Assembly: GCA_038064375.1 (NCBI GenBank)
Contig: JBBTTF010000004.1
Span: 68,658 to 132,657, forward strand
Source: JBBTTE01 sp038064375
GTDB lineage: Bacteria; Patescibacteriota; Saccharimonadia; Saccharimonadales; UBA4665
Direction: 5' to 3'
Length of the DNA: 64,000 nucleotides
How positions within the stretch are numbered: position 1 is the first letter of the stretch; every line of letters begins with the position of its first letter. A program made the position numbers and the translations under genes. Below are positions 32,746-40,699 of the stretch, in pieces. A model generated the notes under the pieces. The model did no database searches and was not told where the DNA came from. It saw nothing but the letters and a program-made list of their open reading frames with translations.

Positions 32746-33795
32746 TTATGCTTCGTCGAGAGCGTAAGTAGCTTTGGCAACGCGCTTGAACTGCGGCTTG
32801 CCCTGTAGGTTCAGGAGAATAGTAGTTTCTTTGACAAAGCGGCTCTTAAGAACGCGCTTAACGATCTCGTCACGGTGAAGTGGCTCGTTGGCGGCACGTA
32901 GGACGTCGCTGATAACATCGGCGACAGTTCCCTTTTCGTAACCCCATTCTTTGAGGGCGTAGATACCGCGACCGATAAGAACGAAGCGCTTATCTTTGAT
33001 AAGTTCGTTGTGAATAGCTTGGGTAGTAACGTCTTTGCGCTTGAAGTCGCTGTCCTTGATGGCTTCGGCGATTTCGTTGAAGTGCATTTGCTTGCCGTTT
33101 TCTTTGAGGATAACGTAGATCTTGTCACGAATGTTCTTAGGGTTAACCATTGGCCACTTGATAAGACCCCAGCGGTCGTTGAGAGTAGCAAGGTGCTTAC
33201 TTGTGCTTGCTAGTGCAGCAGCTTCGGCCTCGTCGGTGATGCCGGCAGTCTTAGCAATGTCTTTGATGCTCTTAGGCTCGCCGATTTGCTTAATGGTGGC
33301 GATAAGTGCGGTCACCTTGGTCTTAAGGGCTTTGTCGTCATAAGCGGCTTTGACGGCTACGCTGTTGAAGAAGTTGTCGTCCTCTTGGATAACTGTTAGC
33401 TCAGGAGCAAGTTGGCTCAAGAAGGCTACGCGAGCCTGCTCTTCCCTGTTAGGAGTCTCGGTTAGCTGTGAAGTTAGCTTGCTGACGCGAGCTACACCAC
33501 CCGAAGCTTGCAATAAGCCAAGAACGGTCTCTTGGAAGGCTGCTACATGAGGTAGGCTACCCTGCTCTGCTGCGCCACTAAGACGTGTAACAACGGCTTT
33601 TTCGAGCTGACGAACACGCTCACGGGTAATACCTAGCATCTCACCAATCTGTTCCAGAGTCTCTTTGCGATCAAACAGACCAAAACGACGCCCTATAATT
33701 TCGCGTTCGCGTTCGCGATCGATAGTCGCCAAAACATCGGTGACAAGCTGTTCGGTCTTGAGTTGGGTCGTAGGATCAGATGTGGTTTGAGCCAT
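32746..33795 (-). CDS. Sigma-70 region 4 plus HARE-HTH transcription protein
   Basis: 349 aa. Residues about 20-70 are a sigma-70 region 4 helix-turn-helix (EREIIGRRFGL, ETLEQIGEMLGITRERVRQLE). No region 2 is present, so it cannot act as an ordinary sigma factor. The C-terminal half has two HARE-HTH-like winged-helix units (RDKIYVILKENGKQMHFNEI and VISDVLRAANEPLHRDEI), the module also found in RNA polymerase delta subunit. A role as an RNA polymerase-associated factor is inferred. A consensus-like promoter and a short leader with AGGGA precede the ATG. Confidence 0.85.
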   Translation of the reverse strand: MAQTTSDPTTQLKTEQLVTDVLATIDREREREIIGRRFGLFDRKETLEQIGEMLGITRERVRQLEKAVVTRLSGAAEQGSLPHVAAFQETVLGLLQASGGVARVSKLTSQLTETPNREEQARVAFLSQLAPELTVIQEDDNFFNSVAVKAAYDDKALKTKVTALIATIKQIGEPKSIKDIAKTAGITDEAEAAALASTSKHLATLNDRWGLIKWPMVNPKNIRDKIYVILKENGKQMHFNEIAEAIKDSDFKRKDVTTQAIHNELIKDKRFVLIGRGIYALKEWGYEKGTVADVISDVLRAANEPLHRDEIVKRVLKSRFVKETTILLNLQGKPQFKRVAKATYALDEA

Positions 33796-33831
33796 ATGGT
33801 TATTTGTTCCCTAATAAGTTAATTAAGCACT

Positions 33832-33860
33832 ATTATAAAACTAATAATTTTAAAAGTCAA
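33832..33860 (-). promoter_or_regulatory. Promoter of the sigma region 4/HARE gene
   Basis: Minus strand TTGACT (33855-33860), a 17-bp spacer and a perfect TATAAT (33832-33837). The -10 ends 36 nt before the ATG, giving a leader of about 30 nt. Confidence 0.8.
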
Positions 33861-34005
33861 CACTTTGTCTTTATTTAATTGTATTGTAGCACATTCATGA
33901 CAGTTGTGCGTATAAGATGTTGTAGAAATATTACCACGCCACGGGCTTTACTATCAAGCAAATAACTGATTGAGAAAGTGCTTAAGCTCGGGCCTAGGCT
34001 GTGGA

Positions 34006-36312
34006 TTACTTTTTGGCTTTGGTGGCCTTTTTGCCGCGGCGGAAGCCGCCTCTTTTTTTGGCTGGTGCGGCTGCTAGCAGCTTCTTGGCCTCGGCCTCTG
34101 TTATCTTGGTCGGATCAACATCTTTAGCGATACGGGCGTTCTTTTTGCCGTCGGTGATATATGGACCGTAAGGACCGTTTAACACCTTGAGACCGCTTGG
34201 GAACTCGTTGATATTCTTGGCAGCATCCTTGGCGAGCTTCTCTGCATACAGCTCCAGAGCCTCCTCGAGAGTTATTGTCTGCGGGTCGAGTGGCTTAATA
34301 GATACAAAAGTCTTATCAACTTGGACATAAGGTCCAAATCGACCGATGTTAGCCTTAATATCTTGGCCGTCCTTTGTTTTGCCAACTAATCTAGGCAGTT
34401 TGAACATCTCTAGGGCTTGCTCAAGGGTTACGGTATCAATGGTTGTTTCCTTGGGCATTGGGGCGAAGGCTGGCTTTTTGTCTTCGTCGGCGGTGTCACC
34501 CTTCTGTAACATCGGTCCATAGCGACCAAAACGAGCGAAGATTGGCTCTTTTGACTTGGGGTCGAGGCCTAGCTCGCGGGCTTGTGAGACTTCTTGTCGT
34601 GAGATATCGGCCGACTTCTCCACTAGCGGGTGGAAAGTCTTATAAAAGTCGCCAATCATATCCTGCCACGCCTGTTTGCCATCGGCTATATTGTCAAAGT
34701 CGGCCTCAACTTTGGCCGTGAAGTCATAATCGACGATCGATGGGAAGTATTTGACCAAAAAGTCGGTCACAACCTCGGCTATACCAGTTGGAACAAGCTT
34801 GTTGCGGTCGGCACCAGTGATAACCTTGTCAGTTACAGTATCGATCTTGTCTTTGACGAGTGTAATAGTGGTGACGTCGCGTTCTTTGCCCTCGAGGTCG
34901 GTCTTCTCGACGTAGCCACGGGTCTGAATCGTCGAGATGGTTGGGGCGTAGGTGCTCGGACGGCCGATGCCTAGTTCTTCGAGCTTTTTGACTAAGGCAG
35001 CCTCTGAGTAGCGGGCTGAGGCGCGGCTAAAGGTCTCGGTAGCCGTTATGTCTTGGGTATCTAGGCTTTGGCCGACGCTGACCGATGGCAGAATGACGTC
35101 GTCTTTGCCACCACCATACACCTTCATAAAGCCATCAAAGCGAAGAATCTCGCCCTTGGCGACAAACAGCTCTGGCTGAGTGCTGATGCTGATAGAAACC
35201 TCGGTGCGCTCTAACTTGGCCGGACTCATCTGACTTGCCAAAGTGCGTTGCCAGATTAGTTGATAAAGCTTTTGTTGCTGGGAGTCGTCACCAGCGTTGG
35301 TGTTGCTGAAGTCGGTTGGACGAATAGCTTCGTGAGCCTCCTGCGCGTTAGAGCTCTTGGTCTTGTACTGACGGACTTGGTGATAATTGTCGCCATATGA
35401 TTTCTTGATATAGCTCTCAGCGGCGCCTATAGCTTGTCCTGATAGAGTGGTGCTGTCAGTACGCATGTAGGTAATGCGACCAGATTCGTAGAGGCGTTGA
35501 GCCAAGGTCATAGTCTGTCTAACGCTATAGCCAAGTCGACGGCTGGCTTCTTGCTGAAGTGTGCTGGTGGTGAACGGCGCGCTTGGGTTGCGGCTGCCTG
35601 GCTTTTGCTCAATGTTGGTTACCTTGTAGTCGGCGCCAATAACCTTCTTTAGCCATGCTTCTGAGGTTTTTGCATCAGGTAGCTTGATGGCAAGCTCGGC
35701 TGGAATCTCGTGGCCCTTGTCCACGAAAGTAGCAGTAACTTTAAAAGAACTCTCGGCATCAAAGTCGCGGATTTCGCGTTCGCGCTCCACAATTAGACGA
35801 ACGGCCACTGATTGAACACGGCCGGCGCTGAGGCCTGTGCGAACCTTCTTCCATAGAACTGGTGATAATTCGTAGCCAACTAGACGGTCAAGAACTCGGC
35901 GAGCCTGCTGGGCGTCGACTAGCTTGGTGTCAACGGTGCGCGGGTTCTTGATGGCAGCCTCAATGGCTGTCTTGGTGATCTCGTGGAAGACGATTCGCTT
36001 AGTCTTGGTTGGGTCGAGCTTGAGAGCGTACGCGAGGTGCCACGCAATCGCCTCTCCTTCGCGGTCTTCATCGCTTGCTAGCCAGACTTCGCTGCCGGCG
36101 GCAGCCTTCTTGAGCGCGCTGATAACTTTGCGCTTGTCGGCGCTAACCTCGTAGTGGGGCTCAAAGTTCTTCTCGATATCAATGTTAAGACCCTTTTTAG
36201 GCAGGTCACGAATATGACCAAAACTACTCAAGACCGTGTAATCTTTACCGAGAAGTTTTTCGATTGTTTTGGCCTTTGCGGGGCTCTCTACGATGACGAG
36301 ATTCTTTGACAT
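34006..36312 (-). CDS. topA: DNA topoisomerase I
   Basis: Relaxes negative supercoils. 768 aa. The N-terminal Toprim domain has LVIVESPAKAKTIEKLLG and the acidic triad region ASDEDREGEAIAWHL; the active Tyr lies in SGRITYMRTDST (about residue 285), with PTDFSN and RPSTYAPTISTIQ further on. The C-terminus carries two or three short repeats of the type FGRYGPMLQKG / IGRFGPYVQVDK / NGPYGPYITDG and no Cys4 zinc ribbons, then a basic Lys/Arg-rich tail. It lies next to dprA, a common pairing. Confidence 0.96.
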   Translation of the reverse strand: MSKNLVIVESPAKAKTIEKLLGKDYTVLSSFGHIRDLPKKGLNIDIEKNFEPHYEVSADKRKVISALKKAAAGSEVWLASDEDREGEAIAWHLAYALKLDPTKTKRIVFHEITKTAIEAAIKNPRTVDTKLVDAQQARRVLDRLVGYELSPVLWKKVRTGLSAGRVQSVAVRLIVEREREIRDFDAESSFKVTATFVDKGHEIPAELAIKLPDAKTSEAWLKKVIGADYKVTNIEQKPGSRNPSAPFTTSTLQQEASRRLGYSVRQTMTLAQRLYESGRITYMRTDSTTLSGQAIGAAESYIKKSYGDNYHQVRQYKTKSSNAQEAHEAIRPTDFSNTNAGDDSQQQKLYQLIWQRTLASQMSPAKLERTEVSISISTQPELFVAKGEILRFDGFMKVYGGGKDDVILPSVSVGQSLDTQDITATETFSRASARYSEAALVKKLEELGIGRPSTYAPTISTIQTRGYVEKTDLEGKERDVTTITLVKDKIDTVTDKVITGADRNKLVPTGIAEVVTDFLVKYFPSIVDYDFTAKVEADFDNIADGKQAWQDMIGDFYKTFHPLVEKSADISRQEVSQARELGLDPKSKEPIFARFGRYGPMLQKGDTADEDKKPAFAPMPKETTIDTVTLEQALEMFKLPRLVGKTKDGQDIKANIGRFGPYVQVDKTFVSIKPLDPQTITLEEALELYAEKLAKDAAKNINEFPSGLKVLNGPYGPYITDGKKNARIAKDVDPTKITEAEAKKLLAAAPAKKRGGFRRGKKATKAKK

Positions 36313-36377
36313 AACGTACTACATCTAAGCGCAATTACGGTAAGAATGCAAACTATATATAAGAACACCCAAAATTT

Positions 36378-36545
36378 TTAGAAATTCTGTCCGACTTTGA
36401 AGCCGACCCATATCCCAAAGAAGGCGCCAACAGTACTCAGCAGTAGACTCCAGATACTTAGCCAGTTGCCGCCAGTCATGGCCGCGCCAATCCAACCACC
36501 GATTGTGCTGAATACGATGATGCCCAGTAAAATTATCATTCTCAT
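36378..36545 (-). CDS. Small membrane protein, 55 aa
   Basis: A short frame starting MRMIILLGIIVFSTIGG and ending GFKVGQNF, with two hydrophobic segments linked by a Gly/Asn/Trp turn. The Gly-rich helices (GGWIGAAM, VGAFFGIWVG) resemble the GlsB/YeaQ/YmgE small membrane family, but the match is by style only. A TAGACT box (36552-36557) lies 6 nt before the ATG at 36545, matching the leaderless pattern of the window and nearly identical to the start region of the NYN gene at 20209. The overlapping longer frame on this strand has no such support. Confidence 0.65.
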   Translation of the reverse strand: MRMIILLGIIVFSTIGGWIGAAMTGGNWLSIWSLLLSTVGAFFGIWVGFKVGQNF

Positions 36546-36567
36546 GTCTATAGTCTAGCATTCGTCA

Positions 36568-37428
36568 TCAGTAGATGCCCCACTTGTCGGCTCCGAGTGG
36601 ACGAATCTTGCCGCCTAGCTCCAGCATTGTCAGGGCTTGGCTAAAGTGGCTGGCACTCAACCCGCTGATGTCCAGTAGCTGATGGCCATCGCTAATGCCT
36701 CGCACCATAAGATCAAGAATGGCTTGCTCGTTAGCGTTGCGACCTTTGATGAGGCGCGCGGTCTCGTTAACCTTGATGCCCAAAACGTGCATAACGTCGG
36801 CATACGATGTTACGGGTGTGGCGCCAGTCTTGATCAGATTATTGGTGCCAACTGAGCCTTGGCTAGTAATGTTGCCCGGCACAGCCAAGACCGTCTTGCC
36901 CTGATCTAGCGCAAAGTTGGAAGTATGAAGACTGCCGCTCTTCTCGGCCGCCTCTGTTATTAGCAAGGCATCGGCTAGCCCTGACACAATCCGGTTACGG
37001 GCTATGAAGTATTGCTTAACAGGGTGCGTGCCTGCTGGATACTCGCTAACTAATGCCCCGCCCTTGTCGAGGATGTCTTGGGCAAGATCACGGTTGGTGG
37101 CTGGCGCTATGGCCTCCAGAGGGCTCGGTAGGACGGCTATAGCTAGCCCACCGGCATCAAGGGCGGCTCTGTGGGCTGTATAGTCTACGCCGAAGGCTAG
37201 GCCGCTTATAATCACAATGCCCTGCTCCGCCAGCTCGCGGGCTAGTCGAATAGTCACCTGTCGACCATATGGCGATATGCTGCGGCTGCCTACTATTGCT
37301 ACTCTTGGCTTCTTGAGAAGATCACCTAGCGGCTGTCCGGCGTGGTAAAGCTCTTGCGGCGGATTGGGAATATTGCGCAGTAACTCCGGATAACCTGATG
37401 AGTTAAGCGTTAGCTTCTTGACTAACAT
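36568..37428 (-). CDS. dprA: DNA processing protein DprA
   Basis: Loads RecA on incoming single-stranded DNA during natural transformation. 286 aa. The Rossmann-like core shows VAIVGSRSISPYG, IISGLAFGVDYTAHRAAL, YFIARNRIVSGLADALLITEA and GSLHTSNFALDQGKTVLAVPGN. A C-terminal winged-helix DML1-like domain follows (NEQAILDLMVRG, LSASHFSQALTMLELGGKI). The N-terminal SAM domain of longer homologues is missing. A TATATT-like -10 lies 5 nt before the ATG at 37428; the gene is divergent from the RNA candidate. Confidence 0.95.
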   Translation of the reverse strand: MLVKKLTLNSSGYPELLRNIPNPPQELYHAGQPLGDLLKKPRVAIVGSRSISPYGRQVTIRLARELAEQGIVIISGLAFGVDYTAHRAALDAGGLAIAVLPSPLEAIAPATNRDLAQDILDKGGALVSEYPAGTHPVKQYFIARNRIVSGLADALLITEAAEKSGSLHTSNFALDQGKTVLAVPGNITSQGSVGTNNLIKTGATPVTSYADVMHVLGIKVNETARLIKGRNANEQAILDLMVRGISDGHQLLDISGLSASHFSQALTMLELGGKIRPLGADKWGIY

Positions 37429-37447
37429 GATAAAATATATTTAAGTA

Positions 37448-37476
37448 TTGACATGACGACATGAATTTGCTAGAAT
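37448..37476 (+). promoter_or_regulatory. Promoter of the structured RNA candidate
   Basis: A perfect TTGACA (37448-37453), a 17-bp spacer and TAGAAT (37471-37476). The next 430 nt on this strand hold no gene, so the promoter most likely drives a non-coding RNA starting near 37483. Confidence 0.75.
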
Positions 37477-37482
37477 GGCAAG

Positions 37483-37910
37483 TTATGAGTCCTCGTTAGC
37501 GAGGATTTAAGCACCTTATACCCCATTCTAACGTCTCAGTTGCCTAGAGGTAATATGATTTAATCATTATTTAATCTTTGATGACTGAGCAAAATCGTTA
37601 GATTGTTTTAGAGCGATTGCTTGAAAAGTTGTTACCCTCCACTTATCATTGCACGTCAGGCTTGCCTGACACGCTCTAAAGCAAACTAACCCCTTTAACT
37701 AGATTCCTCGATCAGTTTCGGCTGATCCCGGGGTCCCCGATCAATGTGAGCCTAAATGGTAGCCTCTCCTTGGAGTGGCTGACACGTGTCACTTTATATA
37801 TTTAGACATCGATGTTTCGCCGGGGTGGGTTGAAGGGCCGGACACGACTCGTTCGTGTCCATCAATGAGTCTCCAGCGGTGCCCACCCCCTCTGGAGGCT
37901 CTTTTATTTG
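37483..37910 (+). ncRNA. Strongly structured non-coding RNA candidate, about 430 nt
   Basis: A stretch with its own consensus promoter and terminator and no coding frame of note. Pairings read by eye: 37490-37495/37500-37505 (TCCTCG/CGAGGA), 37527-37533/37596-37602 (TCTAACG/CGTTAGA) enclosing 37535-37539/37585-37589 (CTCAG/CTGAG), 37607-37615/37672-37680 (TTTAGAGCG/CGCTCTAAA) enclosing GTCAGGC/GCCTGAC (37655-37670), 37710-37715/37722-37727 (GATCAG/CTGATC), 37761-37780 (AGCC.CTCC/GGAG.GGCT), 37840-37847/37853-37860 (GGACACGA/TCGTGTCC) and the terminator. The signature motifs of RNase P, tmRNA, SRP and 6S RNA are not found. It may be an undescribed RNA class or a highly divergent known one. Confidence 0.6.
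37867..37909 (+). terminator. Terminator of the RNA candidate, with loop complementary to upstream GGGGTGGG
   Basis: GAGTCTCCAG (37867-37876) pairs with CTGGAGGCTC (37892-37901), followed by TTTTATTT. The loop contains CCCACCCC (37882-37889), a perfect complement of GGGGTGGG at 37822-37829, so a pseudoknot or an anti-terminator competitor is possible. Confidence 0.8.
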
Positions 37911-37936
37911 ACAAAGATTAATTACGCACGTATAAA
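37908..37936 (+). promoter_or_regulatory. Promoter of the 37960 gene
   Basis: A perfect TTGACA (37908-37913), a 17-bp spacer and TATAAA (37931-37936). It starts inside the T tract of the preceding terminator, so transcription is re-initiated immediately. Confidence 0.7.
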
Positions 37937-37959
37937 ATACTAGACGAAAAGGATGATGC

Positions 37960-38568
37960 GTGGACAGGAACGAGCTCGAAGACATTAAAAAAGGTATTGA
38001 GATTATCGGTGATGCCGATGCTATTCAGAATCGCCGAATATACGAGCTCACCGAAGAACTTATGGATATGGATCTGCAAGCGGTTCAGGATCGCATGGAT
38101 CTGGCCGCCTCCATGCTAAATGTCTTTTGTGACGAGTATGTTCAGGATAGAGATTTGGCTCCTGCTTATCGCGGAAGAGGTGAAGAAGATCCAGCGCAGA
38201 GCCTGATGGCGGGCGGTTCATTTGTCGAGACCAGCACCTTAGGAGACGACAAACTCAAGCTGTCGTACAGCGATGTGTCGGGCTGTCATGCAAATTGTCC
38301 AGATTATGACACGACTAGGTGGCATCATGGCGGTCCAAACGCACGTTTCAGGCGCGTAACGTTATCAATGTACTCCGAAAACACTGCCTATTGGACGGTG
38401 TTTGACGTCGAAACTATTCCGCATGATCCGCTTGACGCTTTCGAAGTTGGCAGTGATGCTTACCGGACCCACATAGAAACGTATGTCGCACCCCTGCTTG
38501 AAGCGGCCGAGACAATCGATGCCTTGCTCGGCGACATCAACGACAACAGCGGAATAGCTCTCTACTAG
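37960..38568 (+). CDS. Hypothetical protein, 202 aa
   Basis: Not recognised. The first 65 residues are helical and acidic (ELEDIKKGIEII, YELTEELMDMDLQAVQDRM). A central region holds GCHANCPDYDTTRWHHGG, whose Cys/His could bind a metal, and the C-terminus is again acidic and helical. The start is GTG at 37960, with AAAAGG (37947-37952) 7 nt upstream; the nearby ATGs are out of frame. It converges with pth (4-nt overlap). Confidence 0.65.
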   Translation: MDRNELEDIKKGIEIIGDADAIQNRRIYELTEELMDMDLQAVQDRMDLAASMLNVFCDEYVQDRDLAPAYRGRGEEDPAQSLMAGGSFVETSTLGDDKLKLSYSDVSGCHANCPDYDTTRWHHGGPNARFRRVTLSMYSENTAYWTVFDVETIPHDPLDAFEVGSDAYRTHIETYVAPLLEAAETIDALLGDINDNSGIALY

Positions 38569-39206
38569 ACCAAGAAGCTGCGGGTGTCGCGAGGTAATTC
38601 GGTGCCGAAGAGATATTCGGTGATAATTGCGTTAACTTCGCGCACAAGGTTGGGCAGCTGTGCTTGCTCCTCATCTGAGAACTTCTGCAGGACGAACTTT
38701 TCGCTGCTGATCCGTGCTGGGCTCTTGGGGCCTATCCCGATGCGGATTCGACCGTAGTTTTCGCCTAGGTGCTCCGTGACGGATTTGATACCGTTGTGGC
38801 CGGCACTAGAGCCGCCGACGCGCAAGCGAATCTGGCCAAAGTCGACATCGAGTTCGTCGTGAATGACGACGATATTGTCTGGAGTGATCCTAAAGAAGCT
38901 GGCTACTGCTTGTACGGCTTCACCGCTTAGATTCATGAAGGTTGTTGGTTTGATTGCAATAACTCGTGTGTTGCCGAACTGGCCGCTGCTCATGAGGCAT
39001 TTGAGGTCTTTCTTTTCTATCCAGCCTGCCATCTCATCGGACTTGTCGACGAACTCATCTATACACAAGAAGCCAACATTATGGCGAGTTAGGTCGTACT
39101 CTTTACCAATGTTACCGAGCCCAACCAGCAGAACGGTCTTGTTGAGTCCGACGCTGTAGTACATGGTTGGGTCGCTAGTCTGTGGACGGTTCTGGAACAG
39201 TGACAT
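38565..39206 (-). CDS. pth: Peptidyl-tRNA hydrolase
   Basis: Releases tRNA from drop-off peptidyl-tRNA. 213 aa. VGLGNIGKEYDLTRHNVGF (with the catalytic His), KPTTFMNLSGEAV, VIHDELDVDFGQIRLR and GGSSAGHNGIKSV are the standard motifs. The protein carries about 22 extra N-terminal residues before the conserved LLVGLGN; an internal ATG at residue 15 could be the true start. It directly follows der (adjacent codons), so they are cotranscribed. Confidence 0.95.
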   Translation of the reverse strand: MSLFQNRPQTSDPTMYYSVGLNKTVLLVGLGNIGKEYDLTRHNVGFLCIDEFVDKSDEMAGWIEKKDLKCLMSSGQFGNTRVIAIKPTTFMNLSGEAVQAVASFFRITPDNIVVIHDELDVDFGQIRLRVGGSSAGHNGIKSVTEHLGENYGRIRIGIGPKSPARISSEKFVLQKFSDEEQAQLPNLVREVNAIITEYLFGTELPRDTRSFLV

Positions 39207-40616
39207 TTAGTAGACGGCCTTGTCGTTATTGCTAGAACGCTCGCGCTCAATAATGTCTTTGTTGCGGCGCTTGGTTGGACTGTCGCCGTGCTTGTGGGTA
39301 ACGTGCTTTTCGATGAACCAAAGCTGAATCGGTGTGCCTTCGTAGCCGTACTCCTTGCGCAAGCGGGTCTCCAGATAACGGCGGTAGCTCCAGTGAACGT
39401 ATTTGCTGTGGCTGGCAAAGATCTTGAAGGCTGGAGTTGGGTTGTCGCTCTCTTGAACCATGTAGTTGAGCTTAGGGGTGCGGTTCTTGAGGCCAGCTGG
39501 TGGGTGGGTGTCAGTAGCCTGTCGTAACCACTTATTAAGGGCTGGTGTGGCAATGCGCTTGTTGCGCTGCTCGTCGATGTCGCTAGCTAGGTCGAAGAGC
39601 TTGGTGACGTTCTGTCCCGTGACGGAGCTGGTAAAGATTAGTGGTGCCCAAGGTACGAAGTCAAAGTTGCGGCCAATCTTTGGTGCTAGCGCATCGCGGG
39701 TGAAGGCGTCTTTGTCTTCTACAGAATCCCATTTGCTGACAACAAGTACGAGGCCTTTGCCAGCGTCTTTGACCATGCCGGCGATTTTTTGATCAAGTTG
39801 AACGTTGAGTTCGTTGACGTCCATTAGCAAGAAGCAAACATCAGCCTCTTCGATAGCGGCTAGAGCACGAATAACGCTAAAGCGCTCAATACCGACCTCG
39901 ATCTTGCCACTGCGCCTAATGCCGGCGGTGTCGAGTAGCTCCACCTCGCGGCCTTGATAGCGAACGATTGTATGGTTGACGTCACGAGTCGTGCCGGCGC
40001 GGTCAGCCACGACAGCCTGCTGCTTCTTAGCCAGAGTGTTGAAGAGCTGAGACTTGCCAACGTTTGGTCGGCCGACAATAGCGATCTTAAGGCGGTCATC
40101 ATCATCTGTGATCACGGCCTTAGGGATAATAGCCACAAGCGTGTCTAGGAGCTGTTCTATGCCCTTTTGCTGGGTTGTACTGGTGCGAATGATCGGTTTG
40201 ATGCCGAGACGGTCAAAGCCGCTTAGATCGAGGCCTTTGGCCTTGTCGAGTTTGTTGATAACTAAGAAAACCGGCTTTTTGGTGCGAAGGGCCATCTTGG
40301 CGACGCGGCGGTCTTCCTCGGTGATTGGCACATCGGCCTCGACCAATACCCAAATAACATCGGCGCTATCAGCGGCTTGAGTCACCTGCTCCTGAATTGT
40401 AAACTCAAAATCATCCTCAGGATCTTTAATACCAGCGGTATCTACTAGCCAAAAATGCTGGTCTTTGTACTCGGCCTTTGACGCGATGCTGTCTCTGGTG
40501 GTACCAGCCTCGCGGGCCACGATTGCCTCGCGCCGATCAAGAATCGCGTTGAACAAGCTGGACTTGCCGACATTGGCGCGCCCGACGATCGCAACGATTG
40601 GTAACTTTTTGCTCAT
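39207..40616 (-). CDS. der: Ribosome-assembly GTPase Der (EngA)
   Basis: 469 aa. Two tandem GTPase domains: G1 motifs GRANVGKSS (about residue 12) and GRPNVGKSQ (about residue 182), with NKLDKAKG and SKWDSVED as the G4 sites, then a C-terminal KH-like domain. It acts in 50S subunit maturation. The C-terminus is Lys/Arg-rich. TATACT (40624-40629) ends 7 nt before the ATG at 40616, predicting a leaderless transcript that also covers pth. Confidence 0.96.
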   Translation of the reverse strand: MSKKLPIVAIVGRANVGKSSLFNAILDRREAIVAREAGTTRDSIASKAEYKDQHFWLVDTAGIKDPEDDFEFTIQEQVTQAADSADVIWVLVEADVPITEEDRRVAKMALRTKKPVFLVINKLDKAKGLDLSGFDRLGIKPIIRTSTTQQKGIEQLLDTLVAIIPKAVITDDDDRLKIAIVGRPNVGKSQLFNTLAKKQQAVVADRAGTTRDVNHTIVRYQGREVELLDTAGIRRSGKIEVGIERFSVIRALAAIEEADVCFLLMDVNELNVQLDQKIAGMVKDAGKGLVLVVSKWDSVEDKDAFTRDALAPKIGRNFDFVPWAPLIFTSSVTGQNVTKLFDLASDIDEQRNKRIATPALNKWLRQATDTHPPAGLKNRTPKLNYMVQESDNPTPAFKIFASHSKYVHWSYRRYLETRLRKEYGYEGTPIQLWFIEKHVTHKHGDSPTKRRNKDIIERERSSNNDKAVY

Positions 40617-40643
40617 TGTAATAAGTATAACAGATAAGCGGGA

Positions 40644-40672
40644 TTGACGAAAGCCCTTTTGGATGATAAAAT
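40644..40672 (+). promoter_or_regulatory. Promoter of pheA
   Basis: TTGACG (40644-40649), a 17-bp spacer and TAAAAT (40667-40672). The ATG at 40700 is preceded by GAGG at 40688-40691, so this gene has a short true leader. Confidence 0.7.
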
Positions 40673-40699
40673 AATCCTAAACTTATTGAGGAATATGAA

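Noticed and set aside
36325..36561. 78-codon minus-strand frame overlapping the 55-aa gene
   Set aside because: It has no promoter or ribosome-binding site in place and an unlikely His/Arg/Trp-rich composition; the 55-aa frame fits a -10 box and forms membrane helices.
37483..37910. Identification of the structured RNA as RNase P RNA or tmRNA
   Set aside because: The conserved RNase P core elements, the tmRNA tRNA-like ends and a tag-peptide frame could not be found by reading either strand.
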